From: CAWUJT01 sp963922715
GTDB lineage: Bacteria; Pseudomonadota; Alphaproteobacteria; Rhodobacterales; Rhodobacteraceae
Direction: 5' to 3'
Assembly: GCA_963922715.1 (NCBI GenBank)
Contig: CAWUJT010000001.1
Span: 16,002 to 80,001, forward strand
Length of the DNA: 64,000 nt
Shown piece after piece: positions 39,009 to 46,480 of this stretch. Every line of letters starts with the position of its first letter. Positions within the stretch are counted from its first letter, which is position 1. The notes beneath the pieces are model-generated. The model was not told where the DNA came from. It saw only the letters and a list, made by a program, of their open reading frames with translations, and ran no database searches. Made by a program: the position numbers and the translations under genes.

Positions 39009-40072
39009 CCGCTCTGGCGCCACATCTTTTGTCGCTGATAGAAACAGGCGGACCAATCCCCGTTTCAACGTACATGGCAGAGTGTCTTTTGCATCCGACA
39101 TACGGCTATTACAGCACGAAAGACCCTTTGGGAGAGGCGGGTGATTTCACCACAGCGCCAGAAATGTCTCAAATGTTTGGGGAGTTGATTGGCCTTTGCC
39201 TAGGGCAAGCCTGGGTTGATCAAGGCAAACCTGCAAAACCTCTCCTTACGGAGCTTGGTCCTGGCCGCGGCACATTGATGTCGGATGCTTTGCGCGCTTT
39301 GACGATCATGCCAGAGTTTGCCCCTCGGCTTCATCTGATTGAGGCCTCTGCCGTGCTGCGGCAAGAACAGATGGAACGGCTGCGACACTATGAGCCGACC
39401 TGGCACGCTTCTGTGACAGACTTGCCGCGCGATCGGCCTCTGTTTCTGATCGCGAACGAATTCTTTGACGCTTTGCCGATCCGTCAATACCAGCGCCGTG
39501 AAACGGGCTGGGATGAGATCATGGTGGCAGCGAAGCATAATAATAAGCTTTGTCAAATACGTGTCCCATGTGTACCTCCTAAGGCTCTTTCGACACGCAG
39601 TGACGTTCAACCTGGGCAAATTGTTGAACTTTGCCCTGCGTTCGCATCAATCATGTCTGAGATTGAGGATCGTTTGACACGCAACGGAGGGGCGGTGGTC
39701 ATTATAGATTACGGCGGTTGGCGGTCCTTAGGGGATACAGTGCAGGCTGTTAGGGATCATAAATCTGAATCCATTTTCGCCAATCCAGGAGAAGCTGATT
39801 TGACGGCACATGTGGATTTTGAAGCTTTGTCAAACCATGCCCCAAACCTCAAAAGATCCGGCATGACGCCCCAGGGTATCTTCCTAGAACGATTGGGGAT
39901 TACAGCGCGCGCGCAACAGCTGGCCAAGACAATGCAGGGGGACGCTTTGGAAAACCATATTGCTGCGCATCGGCGCTTGACGCATCCAAAGGAAATGGGC
40001 TCTTTGTTCAAAGTCCTGGCTTTTGTGCCGAAAGATGCGCCGCTGCCACCTGGGTTTGAGAATACACTATGA
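39005..40072 (+). CDS. MidA/NDUFAF7-type SAM-dependent methyltransferase (DUF185)
   Basis: A 355-residue class I methyltransferase of COG1565. The signature is the N-terminal ISxYM-like VSTYMAECLLHPTYGYY with GDFTTAPEMSQMFGELIG (residues about 22-60), the SAM-binding LTELGPGRGTLMSDALRA (about 81-98) and FLIANEFFDALPIRQY (about 142-157). The eukaryotic homologue NDUFAF7 dimethylates an arginine of complex I subunit NDUFS2 during assembly, so this may act on bacterial complex I. That role is known in mitochondria, not shown here. It is coupled to lgt (ATGA overlap) and pgeF (ATGA overlap), a conserved alphaproteobacterial trio. Confidence 0.92.
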   Translation: MTALAPHLLSLIETGGPIPVSTYMAECLLHPTYGYYSTKDPLGEAGDFTTAPEMSQMFGELIGLCLGQAWVDQGKPAKPLLTELGPGRGTLMSDALRALTIMPEFAPRLHLIEASAVLRQEQMERLRHYEPTWHASVTDLPRDRPLFLIANEFFDALPIRQYQRRETGWDEIMVAAKHNNKLCQIRVPCVPPKALSTRSDVQPGQIVELCPAFASIMSEIEDRLTRNGGAVVIIDYGGWRSLGDTVQAVRDHKSESIFANPGEADLTAHVDFEALSNHAPNLKRSGMTPQGIFLERLGITARAQQLAKTMQGDALENHIAAHRRLTHPKEMGSLFKVLAFVPKDAPLPPGFENTL

Positions 40073-40821
40073 CATTGGACATCCTGACAAGCGATCTTTT
40101 GCAACCTGCCACGCACGGGTTTTTCACCCGCAAGGGGGGTGTTTCAACTGGACCCTATGCAGGGCTGAATTGCGGTCTTGGATCAGGGGATGAGGTCCAG
40201 CATGTCCTTACCAATCGGCTTCGCGTCAGTGCTACAATAGGGGTTGAGCGTTTGGAAAGTGTCCACCAAACCCATTCTGCGGATGTCTTAATCGTGGATA
40301 CACCTGTAAAAGAGCCCCGACCAGAAGCAGACGCTTTGGTCACACAAACACCTGGGCTTGCCCTCACAATTCTGACCGCTGATTGCCAACCTGTTCTGTT
40401 CTATGATCCTCAAGCCAAGGTGATTGGTGCGGCCCATGCGGGATGGCGCGGCGCGTTGGATGGTATACTTGAAGCAACGCTTGCGGCCATGCAACGGCTC
40501 GGGGCGCATATAAGTCGTATCCATGCTGTGATTGGACCGACGATTAGTGCGAACGCCTATGAGGTGGGCCCGGAGTTTCGAGATCGTTTCCTGGCCGATG
40601 ACCCCGACACCGCACAGTTTTTTTTCCAAGGTGATGCGGATCGTTTTCAGTTCGACCTCCCATCCTATGGGCTATGGCGGCTGAGGCGTGCAGGCGTTGG
40701 TCAGGCCACTTGGACAGGTCATTGCACCTATACAGATTCTGAGAGCTTCTATTCGTACCGACGCGCCTGCCACGATGGGGCTTCAGATTATGGACGACTT
40801 ATTTCTGCTATACGGCTTTGA
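40069..40821 (+). CDS. pgeF: PgeF/YfiH-family multicopper-like protein (peptidoglycan editing factor)
   Basis: A 250-residue laccase-domain protein. The family's metal/catalytic residues are in SVHQTHSADV (His), LTADCQPVLFYDP (Cys) and AAHAGWRGALDG (His). In E. coli, PgeF prevents incorrect serine-containing peptidoglycan precursors from accumulating; other members act on purine nucleosides. The start overlaps the upstream methyltransferase by ATGA, so lgt, methyltransferase and pgeF form an operon. No signal peptide is present, so it is cytoplasmic. Confidence 0.93.
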   Translation: MTLDILTSDLLQPATHGFFTRKGGVSTGPYAGLNCGLGSGDEVQHVLTNRLRVSATIGVERLESVHQTHSADVLIVDTPVKEPRPEADALVTQTPGLALTILTADCQPVLFYDPQAKVIGAAHAGWRGALDGILEATLAAMQRLGAHISRIHAVIGPTISANAYEVGPEFRDRFLADDPDTAQFFFQGDADRFQFDLPSYGLWRLRRAGVGQATWTGHCTYTDSESFYSYRRACHDGASDYGRLISAIRL

Positions 40822-40873
40822 GACAGGTCTTTGTCAACTTCATGGCGATTTGAGGGAGCTGCGCTTGCATTAA

Positions 40874-40887
40874 ATAAGAATTCTTAT
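40874..40887 (+). promoter_or_regulatory. 14-bp perfect palindrome ATAAGAATTCTTAT
   Basis: A perfect self-complementary 14-mer (flanked by TAA and GTTTA) in the 215-base gap between pgeF and the small protein at 41037. It is AT-rich with a GAATTC centre. Its half-site AGAA-TTCT recalls iron-responsive Irr boxes (TTTAGAA-N3-TTCTAAA), but without the spacer, so it is not claimed as one. Function unknown. Confidence 0.35.
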
Positions 40888-41036
40888 GTTTATCTTGGCT
40901 TTATACAGAATTGTTTCGCAATGCAGAACATTTAATGGTCTATTTATTCCCTCAAATCTTCCTATTCACGTCAAAAGTCTGCCTCATGCTGTAGCTATTG
41001 TTTCCTTAGTGAAGCTAAACGCCATGGAGGATAACA

Positions 41037-41171
41037 ATGGCACGTAAGACCTGGATGAAAGAAGTTATCAAAGCAGCAAAAGCTGATAAAACCGAAGCTC
41101 CGTGGACGCGGGGGGCAAAGCGCACTGAAATGATCGCACGCCGCAAAACCGAGGTCCGTAAATCTGCATAA
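41037..41171 (+). CDS. 44-aa basic protein (conserved in Rhodobacterales, function unknown)
   Basis: A very small gene missed by many length cutoffs. Translation from ATG 41037 gives MARKTWMKEVIKAAKADKTE..., ending RRKTEVRKSA, 44 residues, strongly basic (many Lys and Arg) and helical in character. A strong GGAGG (41026-41030) lies seven bases before the ATG. It is isolated between pgeF and the convergent purK. I recall similar short ARK-type proteins in Rhodobacterales but cannot assign a function; the basic charge suggests nucleic acid or ribosome association. Confidence 0.7.
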   Translation: MARKTWMKEVIKAAKADKTEAPWTRGAKRTEMIARRKTEVRKSA

Positions 41172-41199
41172 GCGATGATAGATATCAATCACGCAAACG

Positions 41200-42270
41200 T
41201 CACTTTGATACTATTCGATTGATATGCCCCATCTTGCGGCCAGGTTTGACGGCGTGTTTGCCATAAAGGTGGACTTGCGTGTGGTTTGTGTTGAGATATT
41301 TCTCTAACGCCAACACATCGTCGCCAATCAGATTGGTCATCTCGACATCGGCATAGCGGCTGCCATCGCCTAAGGGCAAGCCAGCAATCGCGCGGATATG
41401 TTGTTCAAATTGATCAACACTGCAGCCAGCCTGGGTCCAATGGCCGGAATTATGCACGCGTGACGCGATTTCGTTGACGAGCAATCCGTCCGAGGTCACG
41501 AAAAGCTCAACACCTATGACACCAATGTAATCGAGCGCATTTAGAATTTGGCTCGCTATCAAAACAGCATCGGTTTTTTGTGCAGCAGTGAGTGCAGCGG
41601 GCACCGATGTTGTGCGTAAAATACCATCCTTATGAATGTTCTGGCCTGGATCAAAGCAGGCGATGGAGCCATCCATAGCCCGTGCAGCAATGACACTAAT
41701 TTCACAGGAAAAATCCACAAAGCCTTCCAGAACACAGGGCACGGATTTTAGCGATGTCCACGCTTGTGAGATATCAGTGTGCGCGTCTAGTGTAACTTGC
41801 CCTTTACCATCATAGCCAAAGCGCCGTGTCTTGAGGATCCCCGGTGTGCCGATTGTTGCAACAGCCGCGCTTAATGCATCGAGAGTATGCGCGGCTTGAT
41901 ACGGGGCGGTCCTAAGGCCAAGGCCATTGAGAAAGTCCTTCTCGGATAGCCTATCTTGTGCCGTTTCTAGCGCTGTTCGGTTTGGAAAAATGGGACAAAA
42001 CTCTTCCAACAGATCCAATGCTGCGGTTGGAATATTTTCGAACTCATATGTGATAAGATCAACGGCTTGACCAAAGTGCCCTAGCGCGGCTTTGTCATCG
42101 TAAGCAGCTTTATGATGATAATTGGCAACATGGGATGCAGGGCAATCACCTGCGGGATCAAAAATCGCACATTTGTAGCCTAAACGACTGGCGGCAACCG
42201 CCAGCATTCTGCCCAGTTGGCCACCCCCTAAAATACCGATTGTCGATCCTTGCGGCAAAGGATTAGACAT
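41200..42270 (-). CDS. purK: 5-(carboxyamino)imidazole ribonucleotide synthase
   Basis: PurK carboxylates AIR to N5-CAIR using ATP and bicarbonate in purine synthesis. The 356-residue ATP-grasp protein begins [26 protein letters not shown] (split by me: family start [11 protein letters not shown] at residues 12-22), with the grasp residues [13 protein letters not shown] near 150 and [14 protein letters not shown] near 270. Start 42270 is chosen, giving an overlap of 8 bases with purE; a longer reading from 42342 lies inside purE and is rejected. It is co-translated with purE. Confidence 0.96.
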   Translation of the reverse strand: MSNPLPQGSTIGILGGGQLGRMLAVAASRLGYKCAIFDPAGDCPASHVANYHHKAAYDDKAALGHFGQAVDLITYEFENIPTAALDLLEEFCPIFPNRTALETAQDRLSEKDFLNGLGLRTAPYQAAHTLDALSAAVATIGTPGILKTRRFGYDGKGQVTLDAHTDISQAWTSLKSVPCVLEGFVDFSCEISVIAARAMDGSIACFDPGQNIHKDGILRTTSVPAALTAAQKTDAVLIASQILNALDYIGVIGVELFVTSDGLLVNEIASRVHNSGHWTQAGCSVDQFEQHIRAIAGLPLGDGSRYADVEMTNLIGDDVLALEKYLNTNHTQVHLYGKHAVKPGRKMGHINRIVSK

Positions 42271-42757
42271 CGTGTGGGTGCTCCGGGACGGAGGCAGACA
42301 GTGCGTCTTTCCAGGATTGAAGACATCTGGCGATGTCCGCATCGCAAAGGGCCAGGATGGACGCTGCCATCAGCCCTGCATTGACCGCCCCAGGTATGCC
42401 GATGGCCATCGTGGCCACGGGGAAACCCTTTGGCATTTGAACGATGGAGTAAAGCGAGTCCACGCCTGACAGAGCCTCAGTCAAGACGGGCACGCCAATC
42501 ACAGGCACATGCGTTTTTGAAGCCAGCATACCGGGCAGATGCGCCGCCCCACCTGCACCGGCAATCATCACTTTAATCCCACGTTTGGGCGCCTCTTCTC
42601 CATACGCCCAAAGCCTGTCAGGCGTACGGTGCGCAGATATGATTTTGGTTTCGTGACTGATTTCTAATGTCGAAAGTATCTCGGCGGCATGACGCATCGT
42701 TGGCCAATCCGACTGACTGCCCATAATTACACCAACACTTAAGGGACGTTCCGACAT
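42263..42757 (-). CDS. purE: N5-carboxyaminoimidazole ribonucleotide mutase
   Basis: PurE converts N5-CAIR to CAIR, the step after PurK. The 164-residue protein has the family N-terminus [32 protein letters not shown], and [20 protein letters not shown], with the later [10 protein letters not shown]. This is a class I (bacterial) PurE. It overlaps purK by 8 bases, and lies 15 bases downstream of the DUF465 gene on the same strand, so all three may share a promoter upstream of 42994. Confidence 0.98.
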   Translation of the reverse strand: MSERPLSVGVIMGSQSDWPTMRHAAEILSTLEISHETKIISAHRTPDRLWAYGEEAPKRGIKVMIAGAGGAAHLPGMLASKTHVPVIGVPVLTEALSGVDSLYSIVQMPKGFPVATMAIGIPGAVNAGLMAASILALCDADIARCLQSWKDALSASVPEHPHDV

Positions 42758-42772
42758 AGTTATGTCCTTTTC

Positions 42773-42994
42773 TCACGCTATGATATCAGGTGTGATTTGA
42801 TCCTCAAGGCGCACAATTTGATCCTTCAGCATCAACTTGTGTTTTTTTAACCTGCGTATTTCAAGTGAATCCATATGCTCAGTTTCGCCTAAGGAATGTA
42901 TTTTCTCATCAAGGGCACGATGTTCTTGCCGCAAGACCCCAAGTCTTGCGCGCAAAATTTCTTTGGAAGACATTTCGTTGAATGTGAATGTCAT
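42773..42994 (-). CDS. YdcH/DUF465-family protein
   Basis: A 73-residue, entirely helical protein of the DUF465 (YdcH) family. The typical pattern is L-x-x-E-H-x-x-L-D-x-x-I near residues 21-33 (LRQEHRALDEKIHSL) and LEIRRLKKHKLMLKDQIVRLE near the end. Function is unknown; homologues are small cytoplasmic coiled-coil proteins. The start could be ATG 42994 or ATG 42973. It is 15 bases upstream of purE and probably co-transcribed. Confidence 0.85.
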   Translation of the reverse strand: MTFTFNEMSSKEILRARLGVLRQEHRALDEKIHSLGETEHMDSLEIRRLKKHKLMLKDQIVRLEDQITPDIIA

Positions 42995-43148
42995 GATCTT
43001 GGTTAAATAATTACGGAAGTAACCTCTTTAACGTAAGATTTTAAAATTGCAATGGTATTGTAGAGCTTATCCAGAGCTCCCATATCAAAAGTGTGGTGCC
43101 ACGATGGGCCACACCCATAAGCCGGATCGCTTTTTAAAGGACCTGCAC

Positions 43149-43565
43149 ATGAGCAAACTTACTCTTGCAACACATCCCTTTCTTTTGGGTTTTGACGAAT
43201 TAGAGCGTCTTGTCGAACGCACGATAAAATCTGGGAACGAAGGATACCCCCCGTATAATATAGAACAAACGGCTGAAAGCAGTTTTCGGATCACACTTGC
43301 CTTAGCGGGTTTCCACTTGGACAATCTCTCCATTCAAATAGAAGACAGACAATTGGTCATTCGCGGCAAGCAACAAGATGACACAGAGGGGCGTGTGTTT
43401 TTGCATCGCGGTATTGCAGCGCGGCAATTTCAACGTGCATTTGTCCTGGCCGAAGGTGTCGAGGTGGTCGGTGCGACGATGGAGCATGGTCTTTTACACG
43501 TTGATCTGGAACGATCCCTTCCCGAGAGTGTGATCAAAACAATCAAAATTAAGCGCGGTGATTGA
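43149..43565 (+). CDS. Hsp20-family small heat-shock protein
   Basis: A 138-residue small heat-shock protein of the IbpA/HspA class, an ATP-independent holdase. The alpha-crystallin domain covers about residues 30-125 (EQTAESSFRITLALAGFHLDNLSIQIEDRQLVIRG, listed here in parts: the A-G-F motif at 45-55 and the later GRVFLHRGIAARQFQRAF). The start at 43149 follows AAAGGA and gives MSKLTLATHPFLLGFDELER, the IbpA-like N-terminus; upstream ATGs at 43047 and 43104 are rejected. The DUF1150 gene starts 2 bases after the stop, a fixed pairing in this order. Confidence 0.93.
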   Translation: MSKLTLATHPFLLGFDELERLVERTIKSGNEGYPPYNIEQTAESSFRITLALAGFHLDNLSIQIEDRQLVIRGKQQDDTEGRVFLHRGIAARQFQRAFVLAEGVEVVGATMEHGLLHVDLERSLPESVIKTIKIKRGD

Positions 43566-43566
43566 G

Positions 43567-43782
43567 ATGAAAAAACAACATTTTGAAGACGATCCGATTG
43601 TCTATATTCGTGCTGTAAACCCAGATGATTTGCCGGAAAAATTACGTGAGCAGACAGATGGTCTTGACCATCTTTACGCTTTACATCGCGCGGACGGATC
43701 ACCTGTGGCGCTTGTCAAAGATCGGCAAACAGCCTTTATCGTTGCGCGGCAAAACGATCTACAGCCCGTGTCTGTCCATTAA
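43567..43782 (+). CDS. DUF1150-family protein
   Basis: A 71-residue protein of the DUF1150 family, found next to Hsp20 in Rhodobacterales. Family residues are IVYIRAVNPDDLPEKLREQ and LYALHRADGSPVALVKDRQTAFIVARQNDLQPVSVH (last part in two segments, 40-60 and 61-71). Function unknown; the invariant linkage to Hsp20 suggests a role in stress protection. Start ATG 43567 overlaps the Hsp20 end closely (GTG 43558 in frame is the alternative). It is convergent with the patatin gene, 30 bases apart. Confidence 0.88.
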   Translation: MKKQHFEDDPIVYIRAVNPDDLPEKLREQTDGLDHLYALHRADGSPVALVKDRQTAFIVARQNDLQPVSVH

Positions 43783-43812
43783 CGGGCGCAAGGGAAACAG
43801 ATCAAATAGCGC

Positions 43813-44619
43813 TTAAACGGGCATCATTCCTTTAAGATCCGCAAGACTGCTTCCATGTGCAGGTTCTGCCGCTTGCAGCACAGCAGTCATGCGGTGGAAT
43901 TCATGTGGGCCAAAGTGCCCGATGTTTGGTTTGAGGAGCACCGAAGGTGGAAACCGTGCCAGATGCTGATCTGTCAACGCGCGCACTAAAATGCGAAACG
44001 CGCCAGAGGCCGCTGTGACAGGACGGGGCAGTTTTGGGCCGTCCCGTGGTACTGACAAGGGGCTGATGACGTCTACCGCAATAATCTTATGATCTTGCGA
44101 CAAAGCCGAGACAGGAAGATTGTCGGTCATCCCCCCATCGATATAAACGGTGTCGTCGATGATCTGTGGCTTGAAAATGCCGGGTATGGCCATGGAGGCC
44201 GCAAGGGCAGGACGCAAGGGCCCGGTCGAGAAATAACGGGCCTTTTGACCATAAAAGTCTGTGGCCACACAGGTAAAAGGAATGGGCAATTCCTCGAATG
44301 TTTCTGGCACAGTTTCTGGTAAGATCACGGACACAACATGCGCAGGGTCCAGGACACGCCGCAGGCCAATGTCCCACCAAGCCCCGCCAACAATCAGCCG
44401 CCGCCCAAGGCCCGGAAGATCGGAAATGAGTGGGATAACATGGGCGCGAATGTCCGCTGCGCTCATGCCAGCAGCATAGCACACCCCCAAAAGCGCCCCG
44501 ATTGATGTGCCTGCAATCGCCTGTGGTTTGAGGTTACAACTGTCGATGGCCTCTAGGACGGGGATATGGGCGATACCTGCGGCACCGCCCCCACTCAATG
44601 CTAAGGAAATGTTACTCAT
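43813..44619 (-). CDS. patatin-like phospholipase
   Basis: A 268-residue RssA/patatin-family hydrolase. The dyad is Ser in AGTSIGALLGV (residues about 37-47) and Asp in VYIDGGMTDNLP (about 166-177). The oxyanion glycine motif [17 protein letters not shown] is at 8-24. No signal peptide or membrane anchor is present, so it is a cytoplasmic lipid acyl hydrolase. Its lipid substrate is not predictable. The gene stands alone; an inverted repeat GTTATCAA-N14-TTGATAAC lies 31-60 bases upstream of the start. Confidence 0.9.
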   Translation of the reverse strand: MSNISLALSGGGAAGIAHIPVLEAIDSCNLKPQAIAGTSIGALLGVCYAAGMSAADIRAHVIPLISDLPGLGRRLIVGGAWWDIGLRRVLDPAHVVSVILPETVPETFEELPIPFTCVATDFYGQKARYFSTGPLRPALAASMAIPGIFKPQIIDDTVYIDGGMTDNLPVSALSQDHKIIAVDVISPLSVPRDGPKLPRPVTAASGAFRILVRALTDQHLARFPPSVLLKPNIGHFGPHEFHRMTAVLQAAEPAHGSSLADLKGMMPV

Positions 44620-44649
44620 ATGGTCAAGCCATTGGTGCGAAAATGATAG

Positions 44650-44679
44650 GTTATCAAGTCTAAAGTGCTTTTTGATAAC
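44650..44679 (-). promoter_or_regulatory. inverted repeat GTTATCAA-N14-TTGATAAC upstream of the patatin gene
   Basis: Perfect 8-bp arms (44650-44657 and 44672-44679) in the 210-base gap between the pseudouridine synthase and the patatin gene, 31 bases before the patatin start. Suggests an operator or a structured leader; the recognition protein is not known. Nothing else in the gap (44620-44829) looks like a gene. Confidence 0.35.
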
Positions 44680-44829
44680 AAAACTCAGTAAATACGATAA
44701 TCGAACGTGAGCATATCGTCCAGATTGACCCAGTCTTGTGTCATCACACTCGTCTTGTGCTTCTCAGAGATAGTCAATCGAACTATTTATAGGTCGTTGG
44801 TTCAACTTGAGGCCACAGCAGACATCTCG

Positions 44830-45840
44830 TCAATCAGAGCCGTTGAGCACATTCACAAGAGTGGCCATGTCATCATGTAGCGCGCTTTTGAAGTGCAGAG
44901 CATTCCCGTCCACAGGGTGTTGAAACCCCAACTCTGCGGCATGAAGGGCTTGGCGGGGAAACCTTTGTACCGCATCTGCTGTCAGATCGTTTTTTGGCAA
45001 TTTGCGACTGCCCCCGTAAAGGGGATCCCCAATCAGGCCGTGCCCCACATGCGCCATATGAACACGAATTTGATGGGTGCGCCCGGTCTCAAGCCAGCAT
45101 TCGATCAAAGCGACATTGCCAAACGTCTCCAGCACTTTAACCCGTGTCACGGCATGACGGCCATTCGCAAAGACAACCGCTTGACGTTGTCGGTGTGTTT
45201 TATGGCGTGCAATCTGACTGGTGATTTTAAGCACGCCGTTTTGTTCAAAAGAAACACCGCGCACCCCACGCAAGCGTGGATCGGCCGCATTTGGAATGCC
45301 GTGACACAGCGCAACATAGAGTCTGTGAACGCTGTGTGCCGCGAATTGTGCGGCAAGTCCATGGTGTGCGGCATCGCTTTTGGCAACCACAAGTAAGCCA
45401 CTTGTGTCTTTATCAATTCGGTGAACGATCCCTGGGCGTTTCTGCCCCCCGACGCCCGAGATGTTCTCGCCACAATAAGCCAGCAAGGCATTGACCAAAG
45501 TGCCCCGTGGACTGCCCGGCGCAGGATGCACAACCATGCCTGCCGGTTTATCAATCACCAGAAGGTGATCGTCCTCAAAAACCACGGTCAGTGGAATGGT
45601 CTCCGGCAGAGTATCTACTGCAGTCGCGGCTTCAAGGGCAATCTCCACCAAAGTGCCCTCTGATACGCTGGCTTTGACGGTTTGTGCGACCGCACCATCC
45701 ACGCGGACAGCGCCTTCTGTAATCAAACGTACCAACCGTGTGCGGCTGAGATGAACATTCTCTGGCACATCGCGCGCCAAGGCTTTATCAAGGCGATCAG
45801 GTGGATTGGCCCCTATGCGAAAGGCAACGATGTCTGACAC
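44830..45840 (-). CDS. RluA/RluD-family 23S rRNA pseudouridine synthase
   Basis: A 336-residue pseudouridine synthase. An S4 RNA-binding domain occupies about residues 15-80 (DKALARDVPENVHLSRTRLVRLI). The RluA-family core has DDHLLVIDKPAGMVVHPAPGSPRGTLVNALL (in parts: 90-105 and 106-120) and the catalytic Asp in HRIDKDTSGLLVVAK. An RluD-type target (positions near 1911-1917 of 23S rRNA) is most likely from length and S4 domain, but the exact site is not proved. The start overlaps the divergent DUF6476 gene by 11 bases, so promoters face into each other's coding sequence. Confidence 0.9.
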   Translation of the reverse strand: MSDIVAFRIGANPPDRLDKALARDVPENVHLSRTRLVRLITEGAVRVDGAVAQTVKASVSEGTLVEIALEAATAVDTLPETIPLTVVFEDDHLLVIDKPAGMVVHPAPGSPRGTLVNALLAYCGENISGVGGQKRPGIVHRIDKDTSGLLVVAKSDAAHHGLAAQFAAHSVHRLYVALCHGIPNAADPRLRGVRGVSFEQNGVLKITSQIARHKTHRQRQAVVFANGRHAVTRVKVLETFGNVALIECWLETGRTHQIRVHMAHVGHGLIGDPLYGGSRKLPKNDLTADAVQRFPRQALHAAELGFQHPVDGNALHFKSALHDDMATLVNVLNGSD

Positions 45841-46123
45841 AGAAAATCCTTCTCAACTGCCACCAGATCTAAAGCTGCTTAAAGGACTGGTGACTGTTTT
45901 AACAGTGGTCATGATTTGTGGGATGATAAGCGTTGTCACACTGCTTGTCCTGCGTTTCCCCAAACCAATTACAGCACCCGAAGAGTTGGCTTTACCGGAT
46001 GGGGCAACGCCCCAGGCCATCACCCAGGGTGAAAATTTCTGGGCAGTTGTAACAGAGGATAATCGCATTTTGATTTTTGGTCGAGATGGGATTTTGCGCC
46101 AAGACATCGCGATCATGCCTTAG
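45830..46123 (+). CDS. small single-pass membrane protein (DUF6476-like)
   Basis: A 97-residue protein with a short acidic N-terminus, one hydrophobic segment at about residues 18-42 (LKGLVTVLTVVMICGMISVV) and a soluble 55-residue tail (GENFWAVVTEDNRILIFGRDG). It resembles the conserved DUF6476 family of Rhodobacterales, of unknown function. Start ATG 45830 is chosen; the reading from 45806 is unsupported. It diverges from the pseudouridine synthase with an 11-base 5' overlap, and is followed at 9 bases by the oppositely oriented tRNA-His. Confidence 0.75.
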   Translation: MSDTENPSQLPPDLKLLKGLVTVLTVVMICGMISVVTLLVLRFPKPITAPEELALPDGATPQAITQGENFWAVVTEDNRILIFGRDGILRQDIAIMP

Positions 46124-46131
46124 ATTGTTAA

Positions 46132-46208
46132 TGGTACCGCCTCCCCGGCTTGAACGGGGGACCTCTGGATCCACAATCCAGCGCTCTAACCAACTGAGCT
46201 AAGGCGGC
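46132..46208 (-). tRNA. tRNA-His (anticodon GTG)
   Basis: On the minus strand the sequence folds as a 77-nt tRNA. The acceptor pairs GCCGCCT with AGGCGGT, including a G1-U72 wobble, and ends A73 then an encoded CCA. The anticodon loop TTGTGGA carries GTG. The T arm (CCCCCGTTCAAGCCGGGG) and D arm (AGCTCAGTTGGTTAGAGC) are standard. The base G-1 that defines tRNA-His in most bacteria cannot be part of the acceptor here, and the discriminator is A73. That is the known variant of many alphaproteobacteria, charged by a matching HisRS. Confidence 0.96.
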
Positions 46209-46285
46209 ACGCGAAGTTGTCTAGCTTTGGGCTCTTGCGATTGCAAGTCTCATTCGTTACAGACCTTTGGCTTGAGGAGTACAAG

Positions 46286-46471
46286 ATGGGTATAAATGAC
46301 GACAGTGACATCGCTGCCAACCTGCAAATCGGTCCCACGACAGAAGGCATGGTGCGGATTTATGTGGAAAGTGACACGGTTTCATTGCCGATGGATTTCG
46401 AGCCGGAGGAAGCCCTCGAGATTGCCGAAGAAATCCGCAGCGCAGCCCTCACAATCACCGGAAAGAGATAG
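46286..46471 (+). CDS. small conserved protein (DUF6324-like)
   Basis: A 61-residue acidic protein beginning MGINDDSDIAANLQIGPTTEG and ending EEIRSAALTITGKR. It has no signal or membrane segment and looks like one small alpha/beta domain. It resembles a short protein conserved in Rhodobacterales (DUF6324, from memory). ATG 46286 follows GAGGAG by a few bases; a longer reading from 46217 has no support. It sits between tRNA-His and the convergent fliI, ten bases from its stop. Function is not known. Confidence 0.65.
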   Translation: MGINDDSDIAANLQIGPTTEGMVRIYVESDTVSLPMDFEPEEALEIAEEIRSAALTITGKR

Positions 46472-46480
46472 TCAGCATCT

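Noticed and set aside
40874..40887. Irr box before the 44-residue protein
   Set aside because: It shares AGAA and TTCT halves, but lacks the three-base spacer and the outer T/A bases. It is reported only as a palindrome.
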